From assembly GCA_029255685.2 (NCBI GenBank), contig CM055314.2, forward strand, positions 37,578,790-37,642,789: 64,000 nt of DNA, in the 5' to 3' direction. Below the pieces are notes generated by a model. It was not told the DNA's origin and did not search any database. It worked only from the letters and a program-made list of their open reading frames with translations. Both the position numbers and the translations under genes were made by a program. Below, one piece after another: positions 1-12,400 of the stretch; position 1 is the first letter of the stretch, and every line of letters starts with the position of its first letter. The DNA is from Silene conica. Taxonomy: Eukaryota > Streptophyta > Magnoliopsida > Caryophyllales > Caryophyllaceae.

Positions 1-1978
1 GTTGATAATAGCTTTGTTGCTATTCTGAGTGTGTATATACTTCATATCTGAATGCTTTATTCTTTGCAAGAATTCACTGTTTGGCTTACTAGGAAAAATA
101 GATCGGATTTTGAGATTTAAGATTGTTATTATTTTATTAATTGCCTTAGCAATCCATGTCTAGTGATATGTGGAATGTGTTGTCCTAAGTCATGAATGTT
201 ATATAGTTATGTGTTAAAAATTACATGCCGATTTTAAGTCTAATTATATACATTTAATTTGGTTATAATGTTAGTATTCAATAAGTGGCACCTTAGTGAT
301 TTCTAGGATATATTTTCGTATTTAATAAGCTGTGATTGTTACGATGGTAGCTAGAAACTAATGCATTGTCTATACATACATGATTATTGAGTCATTAGTT
401 GATTTTATTGTCGGTCTCACAATATTTACCGTTTTCTAGATGGAAATTACATGTTAATATGGTGTAATGTGATATCAATGCTTCAACTGATATGTCCACA
501 TGTTTTAGAGAAAGAATGATTGTGTTTAAATGTGATAATGTGAAACAATTTTTTTTTCTTTTACGAATCAAAATTTTATAAATTTTCAGAATGTTACCTT
601 GTTGTACGGGTTGCCATTTAAAATGTGTTCTATATATGTATTCGAATTTTTTTTTTTTTTTTTTTTTTTATAAATGATAACCTCCTGAGTTAGCTTTCCA
701 GTGCCTTTGGTTTAATGATAATAGGAGTTATATTTTGAGAGAAATAAATATTTTAATTGACAGTGGTCAGATTGTTACTGCACAGTACCGTTTTGACCTA
801 TGTATTTAAAACGTGTTTATTGTTCCTGCATAATTCCAACTTCACTGTTTATAAGTTTCATTCACGTTTTCAAAATGATAAGCCACGTAAAATCTTAACG
901 AGTCGTTATTTAATAGTGAATTTTCACAAGTTGTTCAAATTTCTGTCTAAGTGCTGTAAAGTTTTGTTCAGACCAATCGAGTTTTAAAATTTGTTATAAA
1001 TAATATCCTTAAGCGTTGCGACTGATTCTTTTTCCTATGATTAGTTAATTCATTTTATTTTCTAAAAACTATAATGTCTCACAAAATGTCTAAGCGGTTA
1101 TTTAATTATGCAGTGTGATGTATGATTGTTAAAATTGTAAGTCATGTAAGTTTTCAATATAAATGTTTAATCAAATATGAATTATGTGATGTAACCATGT
1201 GATATCCTGATATGGCATTTGTAGCATGAACAGTAGGCATATGATATGATTATGAACTTTATTATATGATAATATAACCTTATTTATTTCAGTGAGTTTT
1301 ATATAAAGTAGTTTCAATTATACAGGTGCTATTACATTCCGTTAATGTGACCTTATGATATTCATGAAATGTATTAATTCGTCAAGAATGAACTATGTGT
1401 TAGCTAATTGTCTACATTGATGTAAAAGTGTTAATTTTGTGTCAGAATTTCCAAGGGTATATAAGTGTTAGTTGCCCTGATTTTACTGTGTGGCATGAAA
1501 TTGACGAGTATGCTTTGTTGCTTTAAAAGTCGAATGCTAGTTGCCCAATATAGAGTAATTAACTTATCAGATAATTTATGACTTTTGCTTGATGACCTTC
1601 TTGAGCTTTGAATGTGGAATTTTATAATGGGGTTACGGGGACGTAACCATGTCTTAAGGAGGATAGGATTGTAAAATCTTAATTACTTATGATCTGACTA
1701 GTTGGTATATCATGATTGGTTTGACTGAGATTGACCCTGCATGGAGTCTGCTGTTTTAATTTGTTATGTTTCGGTCAATGTTACGTTTTTTTTTGTGTTA
1801 TATACACGTGTCGTATGTTAAATTTTGAGGACAAAGTTTCTTAAGGGGGATAGAATGTAATATTTCGCGTTTGAAGCCTATATAAGTGTTACTTGTGATT
1901 GTTTCATAATTATTATATGTTTGTTATCTCTGCGGGGTGGCGAACTTCGGGACGAAGTTCATTTTAAGGAGGGAAGAC
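1..1978 (+). mobile_element. Internal tail of gypsy element G1, non-coding
   Basis: AT-rich sequence immediately upstream of a chromovirus-type 3' LTR. No protein similarity is visible in any frame. The 76-residue open frame at 757-987 has no recognisable motif. Three successive motifs resemble the 3' end of a chromovirus: near 1635-1670 (ggacgtaacc, then aaggagga), near 1828-1855 (gaggacaaag, then aaggggga) and 1951-1978 (cgggacgaagttc, then aaggagggaagac). The last directly precedes the LTR and is the likely polypurine tract. A poly-T run lies at about 647-669. The complete relative G2 has coding sequence up to the equivalent point and G1 does not, so G1 is probably a non-autonomous or strongly decayed relative. 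Its left end is outside the window. Confidence 0.6.
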
Positions 1979-3501
1979 TGTAATACCCCGTATTTTAGCC
2001 TCGGTCAACAACTGTCAAACTCTGTTTTATACAAGTATTTCAAATAGAACGTTTATAAAGTACTTTAGGTAAACTGTCGTTATTTTATAAATCGTATTTC
2101 TACGATTACTTCGTATTTCATAATCCTTTTATATTTGACGATTATTTCATAAATGGCATTTCAATCGTATTTCTTTAATTCTGATAATATATTTATAATT
2201 AAATATATTTCTTATTTTATAATTATTTCTCATCTAGACTTGTTTTATATTTTATCAAGACGAGGTATAATTACATTTAATTTTTATTCGATACGTGTTT
2301 GCTAATTGCTATAATAATTGTATTAGTTATAGGTGTCGTTATTTTAAGTTATGGGCTAAAGAACGGGATATAGTCATATAAGACCTCGAGATGCGTGATG
2401 GGCTTAGGTGTGACGTGCGATGGATAAGGTAACCGAGTATAGTGCAACAAGAACAAAAATAATAACGAAACAAACCCTAATGCCTACCACGTCCTTTCCT
2501 ATTCTACTCCACCCATCGACAAAACTTAACAAAACACAAAACCCTACTTCAACCCAATTCATCTGCCTCCTTTCCCCACCGATCTTACTTCATCAACAAA
2601 TGAAGACTAACTCTGCCCTGAGAAGAACAAAGGGGAAAGATAAACAATTAAGAACAGCCCACGCATTCATCGTCTTGCACTTGCGCAGTAGGCGAGTTTG
2701 TAAGTCTTTCACGCTCATTGTATCAGTTCTTCTTCTAGTGTGATGATGTTATGAGTACCATTGCAGTGTGAATAACTTGTATCTCGTGTTTAAAGCAACG
2801 TCCTGCCACCATAGCTCTTAAAATAGTAACCATAGATATCGACATAAACCTAGTATACTTCCTCTGTTGCGTTTTGTTTTACTCAACTAATCACGTTTGT
2901 ATGGTTTAATTCTATGGTAAGTCTATGTATACTGTTAGTGGGGTGTTAGTAGTTTACGTTGGGGGTGCTAGGGTGGTGTGTGGTGGTCGAGAAACTGCAA
3001 TACGCAGCCTATTTTGGGGTTGTTTCAGACGGTGCATAAACAGGGAAGGACGAGGGGTGTACAGTGGTTTGGGGAGTCTGTTTTACATGGTTTGGCTTGG
3101 GTCGAGCCCTGGTGCTTTCCACCAGGTGTCGTGGGTGGCGTGTAGTTGTCGGGTTTGGTGTTAGGTGTTGGTTAGGGTGGTGGTGGAGGTAGCTAGAGGA
3201 AGGTTTACAGGGTAGGAACACCCCGGGTACAATTATGTTGCAGGCCGCGGGTCTGGGTGCTGGTGTTTGTGCGAGGCCACAGGCTAGTGAGGGTTGAGTC
3301 AGTAGCGATGGGTTGTGTCAACGGGTACGTTACAGTGCAGTGGTCACGACCACCATCGATAGGTGGTGGTTCTGGCTCTTTTAGGGCGGTCGTTAGGGGG
3401 TCAAAACAGGCTGGTCAGGGGGAGGGGCTGTTGGTCACGGTCTGGTTGTTTATGTTTTGCGTTTTTGGGTTGATTGGAGTTACGTGTTTAGTGGGTGCCT
3501 A

Positions 3502-3618
3502 GTATTACTATCATTAATATTATTGTTATATGATATCATTATTACTAATATTATTATTATTATAATTTATATTATTATTATTATTATTATTATTATTGTT
3601 ATTATTGTCTTATTGTTA
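3502..3618. repeat. ATT-rich microsatellite in G1 LTR
   Basis: An interrupted ATT trinucleotide tract. A shorter TTA run lies near 4120-4138 in the same LTR. Confidence 0.85.
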
Positions 3619-4248
3619 TGATTGCTTTATTATAAATATTATTTATGATTAAGGGTATTATTCCTAGATCTCGATAATCGCATGATTAGTGATGTCATTA
3701 GTATTTTAATCGTGTTTTGACAATTGTTAGGGTTATAATTTTATTATTATTGTTGTCTTTTCGGTTAATATTAGTATTAGTAAAAGTGGAATATGTTGTT
3801 AAGTTGGTAATAATGTATTAGTTGATTTCATGTTATATATATAAAGTAAGTCGATTTTGGTAAGGATATACGGAGTACTTAGTAATTTATAGTTAGATAA
3901 TAGCATGTGGTTGCATGAGTAGAATTTAATATTAAATAATATTTATAGGAGCGGAGTTCGAGGTGGAATATTTCTAGACGATGTTGCTTTTCAGTCTTGC
4001 TATTCCAGGTAGGATACACTGACCTTATACTCTGTGATGTGTTATGAATAGATGTTGGATTGTGTGTATTGGATGTTGAGCATGATTTATATGAGAATGA
4101 TATTGGTTGGATGAGTGTTGATTATTATTATTATTATTGGTATGCGCATTGTATTATTTAATAGCATGATTGATTAAGAGTATTGTTGCATTCACGAGCA
4201 TGGCATGTGCATTGGATACGGATTTGAGATGATGAGATACTATTGGGC

Positions 4249-4277
4249 CCAGGCTAGTTCTGCAGGACTAGACCTGG
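4249..4277 (+). other. Potential stem-loop in G1 LTR
   Basis: Arms CCAGGCTAGT and ACTAG-A-CCTGG pair over ten bases with one bulged A around an eight-base loop, TCTGCAGG. It is followed by a smaller inverted repeat near 4302-4315 (TCGGC/GCCGA). It lies in the distal half of the LTR, as does the much larger stem-loop array in the G3 LTR. Confidence 0.5.
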
Positions 4278-4788
4278 TGACCTCAGCTGTTATGCTGGTG
4301 TTCGGCGACGGCCGAGTATAGTCTGCCGGGAGGTTCGGTATGGCTGGGAGTCACGGGTTTGAGATTTAGAATGAGATTGAGCTCGAGCATATCATGACAC
4401 TTGCATATCATTTTTATTGCATTATTTATTAGTGTGTTACCCTACTCAACCGCGAGGTTGACAGTGTATTCGTGTACACCTACGATGATCCGGAATGGGG
4501 AGTAGATTCTACAGGTCAGAGACAGATGGACTAGGAGCTTGGGCAAGGAGTGAGACATGGCGTGGACCTACTTAGAATTAGATCATATCTAGAGAAGTCA
4601 TCAGTTGTATTTTCTTTTCCGTTATGTAGTAGCTGTAATAACCAAAAGTTTAAATTCTATCAGTTTTATATAAAGTACTTTGGTTTGTTTAATTTGTTAT
4701 GCACTACCTCGGACATTCCGAGATGGTAACAGCTCTATTTATTTGAGAATGTCTTGCTAAAGGCTCTTAAATAAATGGGGGTGTCACA

Positions 4789-5364
4789 ATGTTGGTTGTG
4801 AAGAATTAATGAACGAAGTGTACTGTGTATGTATTGATTGGTTGAAATTAGTTATATAAAATGGCATTCGGGTTGATGATTTTGGAAATTCTTTGGCATT
4901 CGGTTTGATGATTTTGGAAATTCTTTGGCATTTCGGTTATATTGCAGGAATCAAAAGAATTATTTTGAAATGTGCCGAGAATCAAATAAATTATTTCGAA
5001 ACGGCCAGTGCCCCTGTAATATAATGAATTAATAAAATATTTTTTTAAAATTAATAAAAGCTATTTGCGGCGTTTGGTGTATAAAAACGCCTCAAATAGA
5101 ACTCATCATTTGCTGCGCTTTGAGCATAAAACGCCTCAATTGAGGTTGTCATTTGCGGCGTTGGGTGTATAAAAACGCCGAAAATAATGGTTCACATTTG
5201 CTGCATTTTTTCCCTTGGACGCCTCAAATAGCGCATCAATTGCTGCGTTTTTTTAACGCCGCAAATAACATTTGTTATTTGCGGCCCCTTTATTTGCTGC
5301 TGCATCCAAAACGCCGCAAAAGCCATCTATTTTGACGCCTCAAATAACGTTTTTTCTACTAGTG
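4789..5364. mobile_element. Right end of a CACTA (En/Spm) DNA transposon
   Basis: The segment ends in ...TTTTTTCTACTAGTG, the reverse complement of a CACTAGTAGAAAAAA terminal inverted repeat, which is diagnostic of CACTA elements. The three bases after it (tgg) would be the target duplication. Inside the end lie six or seven subterminal repeat units built on atttgcggcg/cgcctcaaat. A 33-bp direct duplication (ggcattcggtttgatg...) occurs at about 4863-4930. No transposase reading frame is present. The left part of the transposon is cut off by G1 and the window edge, so this is only a terminal fragment. Confidence 0.75.
5063..5330. repeat. CACTA subterminal palindromic repeat array
   Basis: Units start at about 5063, 5108, 5151, 5196, 5238 and 5277, mostly 43-45 bp apart. 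Each begins atttgcggcg or atttgctgcg and ends in its approximate complement (acgcctcaaat, acgccgcaaat), so every unit is itself an imperfect palindrome. In En/Spm elements such subterminal repeats are the binding sites of the TnpA-type protein. The same role is inferred here. Confidence 0.7.
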
Positions 5365-5682
5365 TGGGATCAAAAGGCGTAGATTTTTGCCAAATCGTAG
5401 ATCTTATCCAAAACTTAATCTATCTTTATAATCATAAGGCGTAGATTTTCTTAAATCGTAAATCCCATCCACAACTCAATCTTCCTTCTTATCTTTCACA
5501 TAACCAAAACACAATAAATCCTACTATTCACTAATAGATCATATCCATTGTGCTTATCAAAATCATATGCTATTTGTGGCTTTTCAAATTTGTCCCACTC
5601 TATCTTTGTAATAATAATCCCATTTCATTACAAAAGATAGCCACTAAAGCCACAAGCAATGACTTTGATGTTGGTTTGTGTA
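5365..5682. other. Non-coding flank between CACTA end and C1
   Basis: AT-rich sequence with no coding motif. By the nesting logic it continues at 24376 on the other side of C1 and belongs to the 3' part of X1. A short direct repeat (aaggcgtagattttt, then aaggcgtagatttt) appears near 5374 and 5437. The last five bases, GTGTA, are the left target duplication of C1. Confidence 0.45.
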
Positions 5683-6678
5683 TGTTGGGGCTGGTGTCCT
5701 TGACAATTAAGTACAATGACTTATTAAATCTCTTTAAGGATCACAAGGGCATACTTTTGTATTATTACTAGTTGATCCACGTTTATCAATAACGGTTGGC
5801 TTGCTAGATAAGTTTGACGTTATTGTCATACGGATGGCGGTGATCAACTGCTCCCTATACGTCACACCTATAGGACACGTTTGAGAGATGTGAAGGTATG
5901 AAAATACAGTCACATTTTGCCGGATATGACTAAACAGTTAGTCAGAGGTATTGACTATTAAATTAGTCAATAAGATGTTGAGATTATTATTTAATACGGA
6001 TTAAATAATTTTAGCTAATACGGATTACATGTTTAATTCGTAAATTAAATATGAACGGTTATATTTAATTAAATATTGTATTCGCGTATTAATATAAACA
6101 GTTATATTAATTTGGGTAATTATACAATATCGTATTTTGTCAGACCATTATTAATATATCGACTGTATTAATATCTGATAACATGTTACGATTTATAATT
6201 AAAAATACCGCGAACAACTTAAAGCTAAATGGGTCGAATCACGAATTAGAATAAGGTAAGAGTGGAAAGCCCACTCCTACCCTATTAGAATTTTCGGCCA
6301 AAACAACTACATAAGGAGGAGGACTCTCCTTATGTCAGTGACTCTTGTTTCACTGTTTAAACAAAATCTCAAGAATATTAGGGTTTGAGAGCACTCTTCT
6401 CCCATAACCCAGATCTCACATCTAAAACTCAAAAGGCTCTCCCAATATTGCAAGGCAGTTGGAGAGGATTTCTAGCACACGCGGCCTCGTCTCATTCTAA
6501 GTCTTGGGTGCAAGTTATAGGAGGGAATTTGTGTTAATTCCTGTTCTTAGGCCTTTCGCACAAGGACCAAAGGTTGTACTTCTTTTCTTATGCTTTTTAA
6601 TCTTATGACCATATTCACGATTGTATTTTTCATTATAATCCTGCAAGTTTAGGGCGAATACGCGTTTTATTCCCCACA
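5683..6678 (+). repeat. 5' LTR of C1
   Basis: 996 bp, TGTTGGGG to CCCCACA, matching the 3' LTR at 23380-24375 without length change. Offset about 88-167 holds a nested inverted repeat shared with the X family: outer arms AGTTGATC (5770-5777) and GATCAACT (5842-5849), inner arms CAATAACG (5787-5794) and CGTTATTG (5818-5825). Confidence 0.92.
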
Positions 6679-6680
6679 AG

Positions 6681-6693
6681 TGGTATCAGAGCC
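6681..6693 (+). other. Primer binding site of C1 (tRNA-iMet)
   Basis: TGGTATCAGAGCC lies two bases after the 5' LTR. It is complementary to the 3' end of plant initiator tRNA-Met, the usual primer for Copia and chromovirus elements. Confidence 0.9.
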
Positions 6694-6766
6694 TTAGGCC
6701 ATGAAATTTTACAATTGTGTCATTCATAAGATTTAAAATTTTGAAAAACCGTGCTTTCTGCCTTGG

Positions 6767-6801
6767 CACTCGATCGAGTCTCTGTTGCACTCGATCGAGT
6801 G
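6767..6801. repeat. Phased palindromes in C1 leader, left pair
   Basis: Two copies of the palindrome CACTCGATCGAGTS start at 6767 and 6788, exactly 21 bp apart, in the C1 leader shortly after the primer site. The spacer between them does not resemble either copy. Four more copies lie beyond the inserted G2. Confidence 0.9.
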
Positions 6802-6840
6802 CCCTTGTACCAGGCCTCGTGCGTGTGATTTTAGGGTTGC

Positions 6841-7363
6841 TGTAACACCCCCATTTATTTAAGGACCTGAACTAGGACTCCTCAAATAAATAAGAGTGTT
6901 ACCATCTCGGTTTCCCGAGGCAGTAGATATAAAGGAAGATAAACAGTACTTTAAATAAAAGTTAACTCAAGTCATGATCTTACAACTGTATCAAAAGGTC
7001 TTAACAACGTAATTAAAGTACAACTCAATTAAACTGACTAAGGCGGTCTAGACATCTAAACTGGTCCGGATCCAAGCTCTTTCTCCCATAGCTCCCCCTT
7101 AGTCTCAGCACCTGTCATTCTGCTCCCCAAAATTGGTTCATCACAGGTGATCACGAATACACAGGGTCAACCACGAGGTTGAGTAGGTAAAGAATAACAT
7201 AACAATATAATTAATAAACTCCGCACCGATCCAACGCCAATAAACTCCGCACCGATCCAACACCATATATATATACTCCGCACCGATCCAACGCCATGTA
7301 TACTCCGCACCGATCCAACTCCATATATATACTCCGCACCGATCTAACTCCATATCACAAGGC

Positions 7364-7398
<35 letters not shown>

Positions 7399-9243
7399 AC
7401 ATCATATGATAACACAGAATAAGAAATCAACTCGATACAATGATCACAGAATTTTACGTAGCAACATGTTTAATGCCAAATGAGAATAGATAACACATTG
7501 TTATTATAACCAGTACTTTCCCCTACCTGAAATAGTGGGCAACGCAGATAAACCCGAGGCTTGTTAGAAATGTTCCACGCGAAACCCGCTACCTAAACAA
7601 ATATTACTTAATTAATAAACACCCTAAAACTCGTAAAACATACATACACATTCTATTTATGGACACCCCCTATATATAGAAAGCTCCCAACAATAGTAAC
7701 TCCTTAAAATAAATAGGCACTTTGATTTTGAAATTCAAATTTGAGTCTTTACCATAAATAAGATTCCACCCATAAATACTAACTATATCACAAAACCATT
7801 CCTTAGTTAAAATAATATAAATACTACTATTAACCACATTACCAAAATATTTAAATGTATTTATGTAAATAATATTAACCACATTACCAAAATATTTAAA
7901 TGTATTTATGTAAATAATCTTAATAGGATTAAATAATAAAAAGGAAAAGAATTGAAAGGAAATAAAAAGAAGCAACAAAAACAACACAAACAGCCCCCCC
8001 AACTAAACCCGCGACTCCCTAGCCAACAACCACCCTACAGCGCCACCTAGACACGTCCAACCACCACTGGCGGCCACCGACCAAACACCCCGACTGCATA
8101 CTACCACCACAACCACTCGCCAACAGACCGACCACCGCCGGCGAGTTGAACCACGGCCTGGATCAGGCCTGGTTCCTCTCCTACTGTTCTGACCACGCGA
8201 CTTCAACCCCCACCACGACGCCGTCTCAGCCACCACTACCAGCCACCGTGACCACCAACATCACCCCTGAACTCCAGACTCTAGACATGGTGGTAACATT
8301 GCACTGACCTCCCCCGAGTCCTCAATGTTACCACCCCCAAACACCCATGAACCCGACCAAGACAAACATTACTGGACAACCACCGTTACACCCTCACAAC
8401 CCCTCCTGACAAACAACCCCGTACCACCACGACCAGACACCACCATACCCCGAGACCAGCACCACGTGAAACCCCCAAACACCATCTATCTAAATACCCA
8501 GAGACCCAAAACGAGAGACTTAAAACAAAACTAGAAACTGTTCACAAAAACGCACCCAGACCAAACAACTGTTGAAGACGTGTTATTCCCTTTCCCTGTC
8601 CCTGTGTTTACCACCCTCGAACATAAGTAAAAACAACCAACGACACAACTCTACGGACTAAAATGTACTCTTAACATAGTATAGTGTAAACTCATGTAAA
8701 AACAACCAGTAGAACACGCGTTTACAACCCTTAAACAAGCGACAGAGACTAAGCATAGAACTGAGTTTACAGAGATCGTGGTGATCATACCAGTTTCTTG
8801 GCCTGATCGAGACACCCTAGGACGGCTCACCACCACCGTGTGCAGGTCTCTTTTCTTCTCTAAGGGGGCGGCTAGGTTATGGTAAAGTGAGATCTGATTA
8901 TGAGTAGGGTTTAGGTTAAGAAAAAGCTACTATATATGGCGGCATATAGAGGGGGGTGTTCGCTGCTCTATAACAATCCGTGTGGGCTGTCTCTTGTCAC
9001 ACATTTCGAGGCCCACACTAGGCACATATCAGGTCTCAAGTTCGACCCCTACTAACCCCATACTACCACTATTAACATCAAGTAACTCGATTCCCATTTC
9101 GAATCCCACTGACGGCTAAAACGCCTATCAAAACATGAGTGTGCGCAAGCTTATAAAACGAACATTTTACGAATAACTCCTCGCTTAACTATAACCATCG
9201 CCCAAGAATTACCAAAATATAAATAAAATTCCGGGTTATTACA
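6841..9243 (-). repeat. 3' LTR of G2
   Basis: 2403 bp. On the minus strand it starts TGTAATAACCCGG and ends GGGGGTGTTACA. It contains a tandem array (7218-7348), an AT dinucleotide run (about 7368-7396) and a GC-rich, CCACC-rich block (about 7990-8500). That block produces open frames on both strands, but these have low-complexity composition and no family signature. Confidence 0.92.
7218..7348 (-). repeat. Tandem array in G2 3' LTR, five units
   Basis: The core actccgcaccgatccaac recurs at 7218, 7244, 7275, 7302 and 7331 (the last copy one base different) with 26-31 bp between starts. The sister LTR (14954-15062) has four units, so copy number changed between two otherwise nearly identical LTRs. 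Confidence 0.85.
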
Positions 9244-9245
9244 GT

Positions 9246-9258
9246 CTTCCCCCCTTAG
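9246..9258 (-). other. Polypurine tract of G2
   Basis: On the minus strand CTAAGGGGGGAAG lies directly before the 3' LTR start. It would prime plus-strand DNA synthesis. A second purine-rich motif (about 9383-9397), also followed by TGTAACA, lies about 140 bp upstream. Confidence 0.8.
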
Positions 9259-9422
9259 ATTGAACTTCGTCCCGAAGTTCACCCATACCTAGGTGTCAAA
9301 ACAAACAACTCAAACGAACCTGAACCCCACAACTATCACACAAAGCAATCAAAAACTTGTTCAAAACACAGAATGTTACACTCCACCCCTCTTAAAGAAA
9401 AGTTACGTCCGCGTAACTTACC

Positions 9423-12400
9423 TCAACCAAAAAGATGTGGGTAACGCTCCCTCATAGCTGCCTCAGGCTCCCACGTAGCTTCTTCCTGATTATGGTTGGT
9501 CCACAAGACCTTCACTAAGGACGTCTCCCCATTGCGAGTTTTCCGCACCTTCCTGTCTAGGATTTCTTTCGGAGTCTCGATGTACGACAACTGTTCATCC
9601 ACCTCAATCACCTCGTGCTGAAGTACATGCGATGGGTCACTCACATATTTCCTCAACTGGGACACATGGAACACATTATGGACCTTGGATAGGGTTGGAG
9701 GCAAAGATAAGCGGTATGCCACCTCTCCAACTCTGTCCAAGATCTCAAATGGTCCAATAAATTTCTGACTCAGTTTACCACGCTTGCCGAATCTCATCAC
9801 CCCTTTCATTGGAGAGACTTTCAGTAGTACTTTCTCTCCGGCCTCAAATGAAATATCGCTCCTCTTCAGATCGGCATAACTCTTCTGTCTATCCTGAGCG
9901 GCCCTCATTCTCTGTCGAATAATCCGAACCTGCTCTACCATCTCCTGGATCATATCTGGCCCCAATGTCACAACATCAGCTCGATCATCCCAACACACAG
10001 GGCTCCGACACTTCCTTCCATACAGAGCCTCGAAAGGGGCCATGCCTATGCTTGCATGGTAACTGTTATTATAAGAAAACTCGATCAACCCCAGTCGATC
10101 CTCCCAAGATCCTCCGAACTCTAGTACACAAGCTCTCAACATATCCTCAAGAGTCTGAATCGTCCTCTCAGTCTGACCATCTGTAGCCGGATGGAAAGCT
10201 GTACTCATCTTCAACTGGGTACCCAAAGCAGTCTGCAGCTCCTGCCAAAATCTGGATATAAACCTCGAGTCCCGATCTGAAACAATATCCTTGGGTACGC
10301 CATGCAGTTTGACCACATTCTGAACATACGACTTAGCCAACTCAGCTTTACTCCAGGTGTCTTTCATCGGGATAAAGTGAGCTGACTTAGTTAAACGATC
10401 CACAATCACCCAAATCATGTTGTTGCCCCTCTGAGTGCGAGGCAACCCCACGATAAAGTCCATCGAAATATTCTCCCACTTCCACTCTGGCACATCCAAC
10501 GGTTGAACTTTCCCTTGAGGTCTCTTATGCTCCCCTTTCACCCTCTGACAAGTCAAACATCTCGACACAAACTCTGCGACTTCCTTCTTCATATTAGGCC
10601 ACCAAAACGTCTTCTTAAGATCCTTATACAACTTATCACCCCCTGGGTGAACAGAATAAGGAGTAGCATGAGCTTCAGTCAGGATCTTCTTCTTTAGCTC
10701 CTCAACACTCGGTACACACCATCGCCCACTGAACCTCAAACTACCATCGGTATGGATACTGAACTTGGATGACTCATCACCATTTCCATTCTCCACCATC
10801 AAACGCCACTTCTGGATTCTCTCATCGTTCTGTTGTAACTCCCGAATCTCCCCATACAACTCAGGCTCCACTGTCAAGTCACCAAGAGTGTCCCCTTTCC
10901 GGATCATGAATATTCCCATCTCCCTTAGTTCACCATACAATCTCCCTCTCGATCTGGCACAATCCAAAGCATGTATTGACTTCCTACTTAAAGCGTCAGC
11001 TACCACATTTGCCTTGCCTTCGTGGTAGACAATCTGCATATCATAATCCCCGATCAACTCTATCCACCTCCTCTGCCTCATGTTCAACTCTTTCTGGGTG
11101 TAGATATACTTCAGGCTCTTATGATCTGAAAACACCTTAAAAGTGGCTCCATACAGGTAATGACGCCACAATTTCAGTGCAAAGACCACAGCGCCCAACT
11201 CCAAATCATGAGTCGGATAATTCTCCTCGTAGGTCTTCAACTGGCGAGAAGCATACGCGATCACTCTACCATTCTGCATTAGCACACAACCCAACCCATG
11301 CTTTGAAGCATCGGTGTATACTTCAAAATTATCACTCCCAACTGGTAAGGCCAGGATAGGAGCTGTTGTCAGGCGTTCCTTAAGGGTTAGGAATGCCTTC
11401 TCACAACTCTCATCCCAGATATAACGGTTCTCTTTCCTCATCAACGACGTCAACGGCTTCGCTATCTTTGAAAAATCTTTGACAAATCTCCGGTAATAAC
11501 CAGCTAAACCCAGAAAGCTTCGAATCTCACTCACATTCTTCGGACTCTGCCACTTAGTCACTGCCTCGATCTTACTAGGGTCAACAGCCACCCCCTCTTT
11601 TGAAATTACATGCCCCAGAAACGCCACTTTCTCCAACCAGAACTCACACTTGCTCAACTTAGCATCGAGCTTATGCTCTTCCAAGGTCTGAAGTACTTTC
11701 CTCAAATGCTCTTCGTGCTCCTCCGCATTCTTGGAATATACCAGGATATCATCGATAAATACCACCACGAACTTGTCGAGATACGGGCTAAAGACCCGAT
11801 TCATCAAGTCCATGAACACAGCTGGAGCATTAGTCAATCCAAAGGGCATAACCACAAATTCATAGTGGCCATACCTCGTTCGGAAAGCGGTCTTCGGAAT
11901 ATCTTCATCCTTTATCCTCAATTGATGATACCCGGATCTCAAATCAATCTTGGAGAAAACCCCCGCTCCACTTAACTGATCGAACAGGTCGTCAATTCTC
12001 GGCAACGGATAACGATTCTTGATGGTTACATTATTCAGTTCTCGGTAGTCAACACACAACCTCAAACTCCCATCCTTCTTTTTCACAAATAACACAGGTG
12101 CTCCCCAAGGTGACACACTGGGTCGGATGAATCCCTTCTCAGCTAGTTCATCCAACTGTTTCTTCAACTCCTCCATCTCTTTCGGTCCCATACGGTACGG
12201 TGATTTAGATATTGGTCCCGCCCCTGGTTTTAGGTCGATGGAGAACTCCACTTCCCTCCTTGGCGGTAACCCCGGAACGTCGTCACGAAAAACTCCCTCG
12301 AACTCCCGTACCACAGGTATCTCACTAGTCTTGGGGGTCTCAGCCTCACAATTCAACATTTGACACAGAATCAGACTCTCTCCTTTCCTCAAGCTCGATT

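Larger units (their letters stand above)
1979..4788 (+). repeat. 3' LTR of gypsy element G1
   Basis: A 2810-bp LTR starting TGTAATACCCCG and ending GGGGGTGTCACA, with the TG...CA ends and inverted termini of Ty3/gypsy LTRs. The last 200 bp (the block containing cgagatggtaaca, then ttatttgag, then ataaatgggggtgt) match the end of the G2 LTR, so the two elements are related. A GC-richer block (about 2925-3500) resembles the GC-rich block of the G2 LTR in base composition. The flanking five bases after the LTR (atgtt) cannot be compared because the left end is off the window. Short open frames inside it (for example 2420-2743, 2925-3164, 3257-3502) show no protein-family features. Confidence 0.8.

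Noticed and set aside
2420-3502. Several short open frames in a GC-richer block as a host gene fragment
   Set aside because: They are inside the G1 LTR, on both strands, with no motif. The GC-rich block is paralleled in composition by the G2 LTR.
5683-6678. C1 as a chimera of two elements, because its LTRs are 17 kb apart
   Set aside because: LTR lengths are equal, the GTGTA duplication matches, and removing G2 with its own GTTGC duplication leaves a continuous 8.6-kb Copia layout.
7670-8236. Adjacent minus-strand open frames (110 and 77 residues), repeated at 15370-15936
   Set aside because: They recur only because the two G2 LTRs are near-identical. Composition follows AT-rich and CCACC-rich LTR blocks and no protein family is recognisable.
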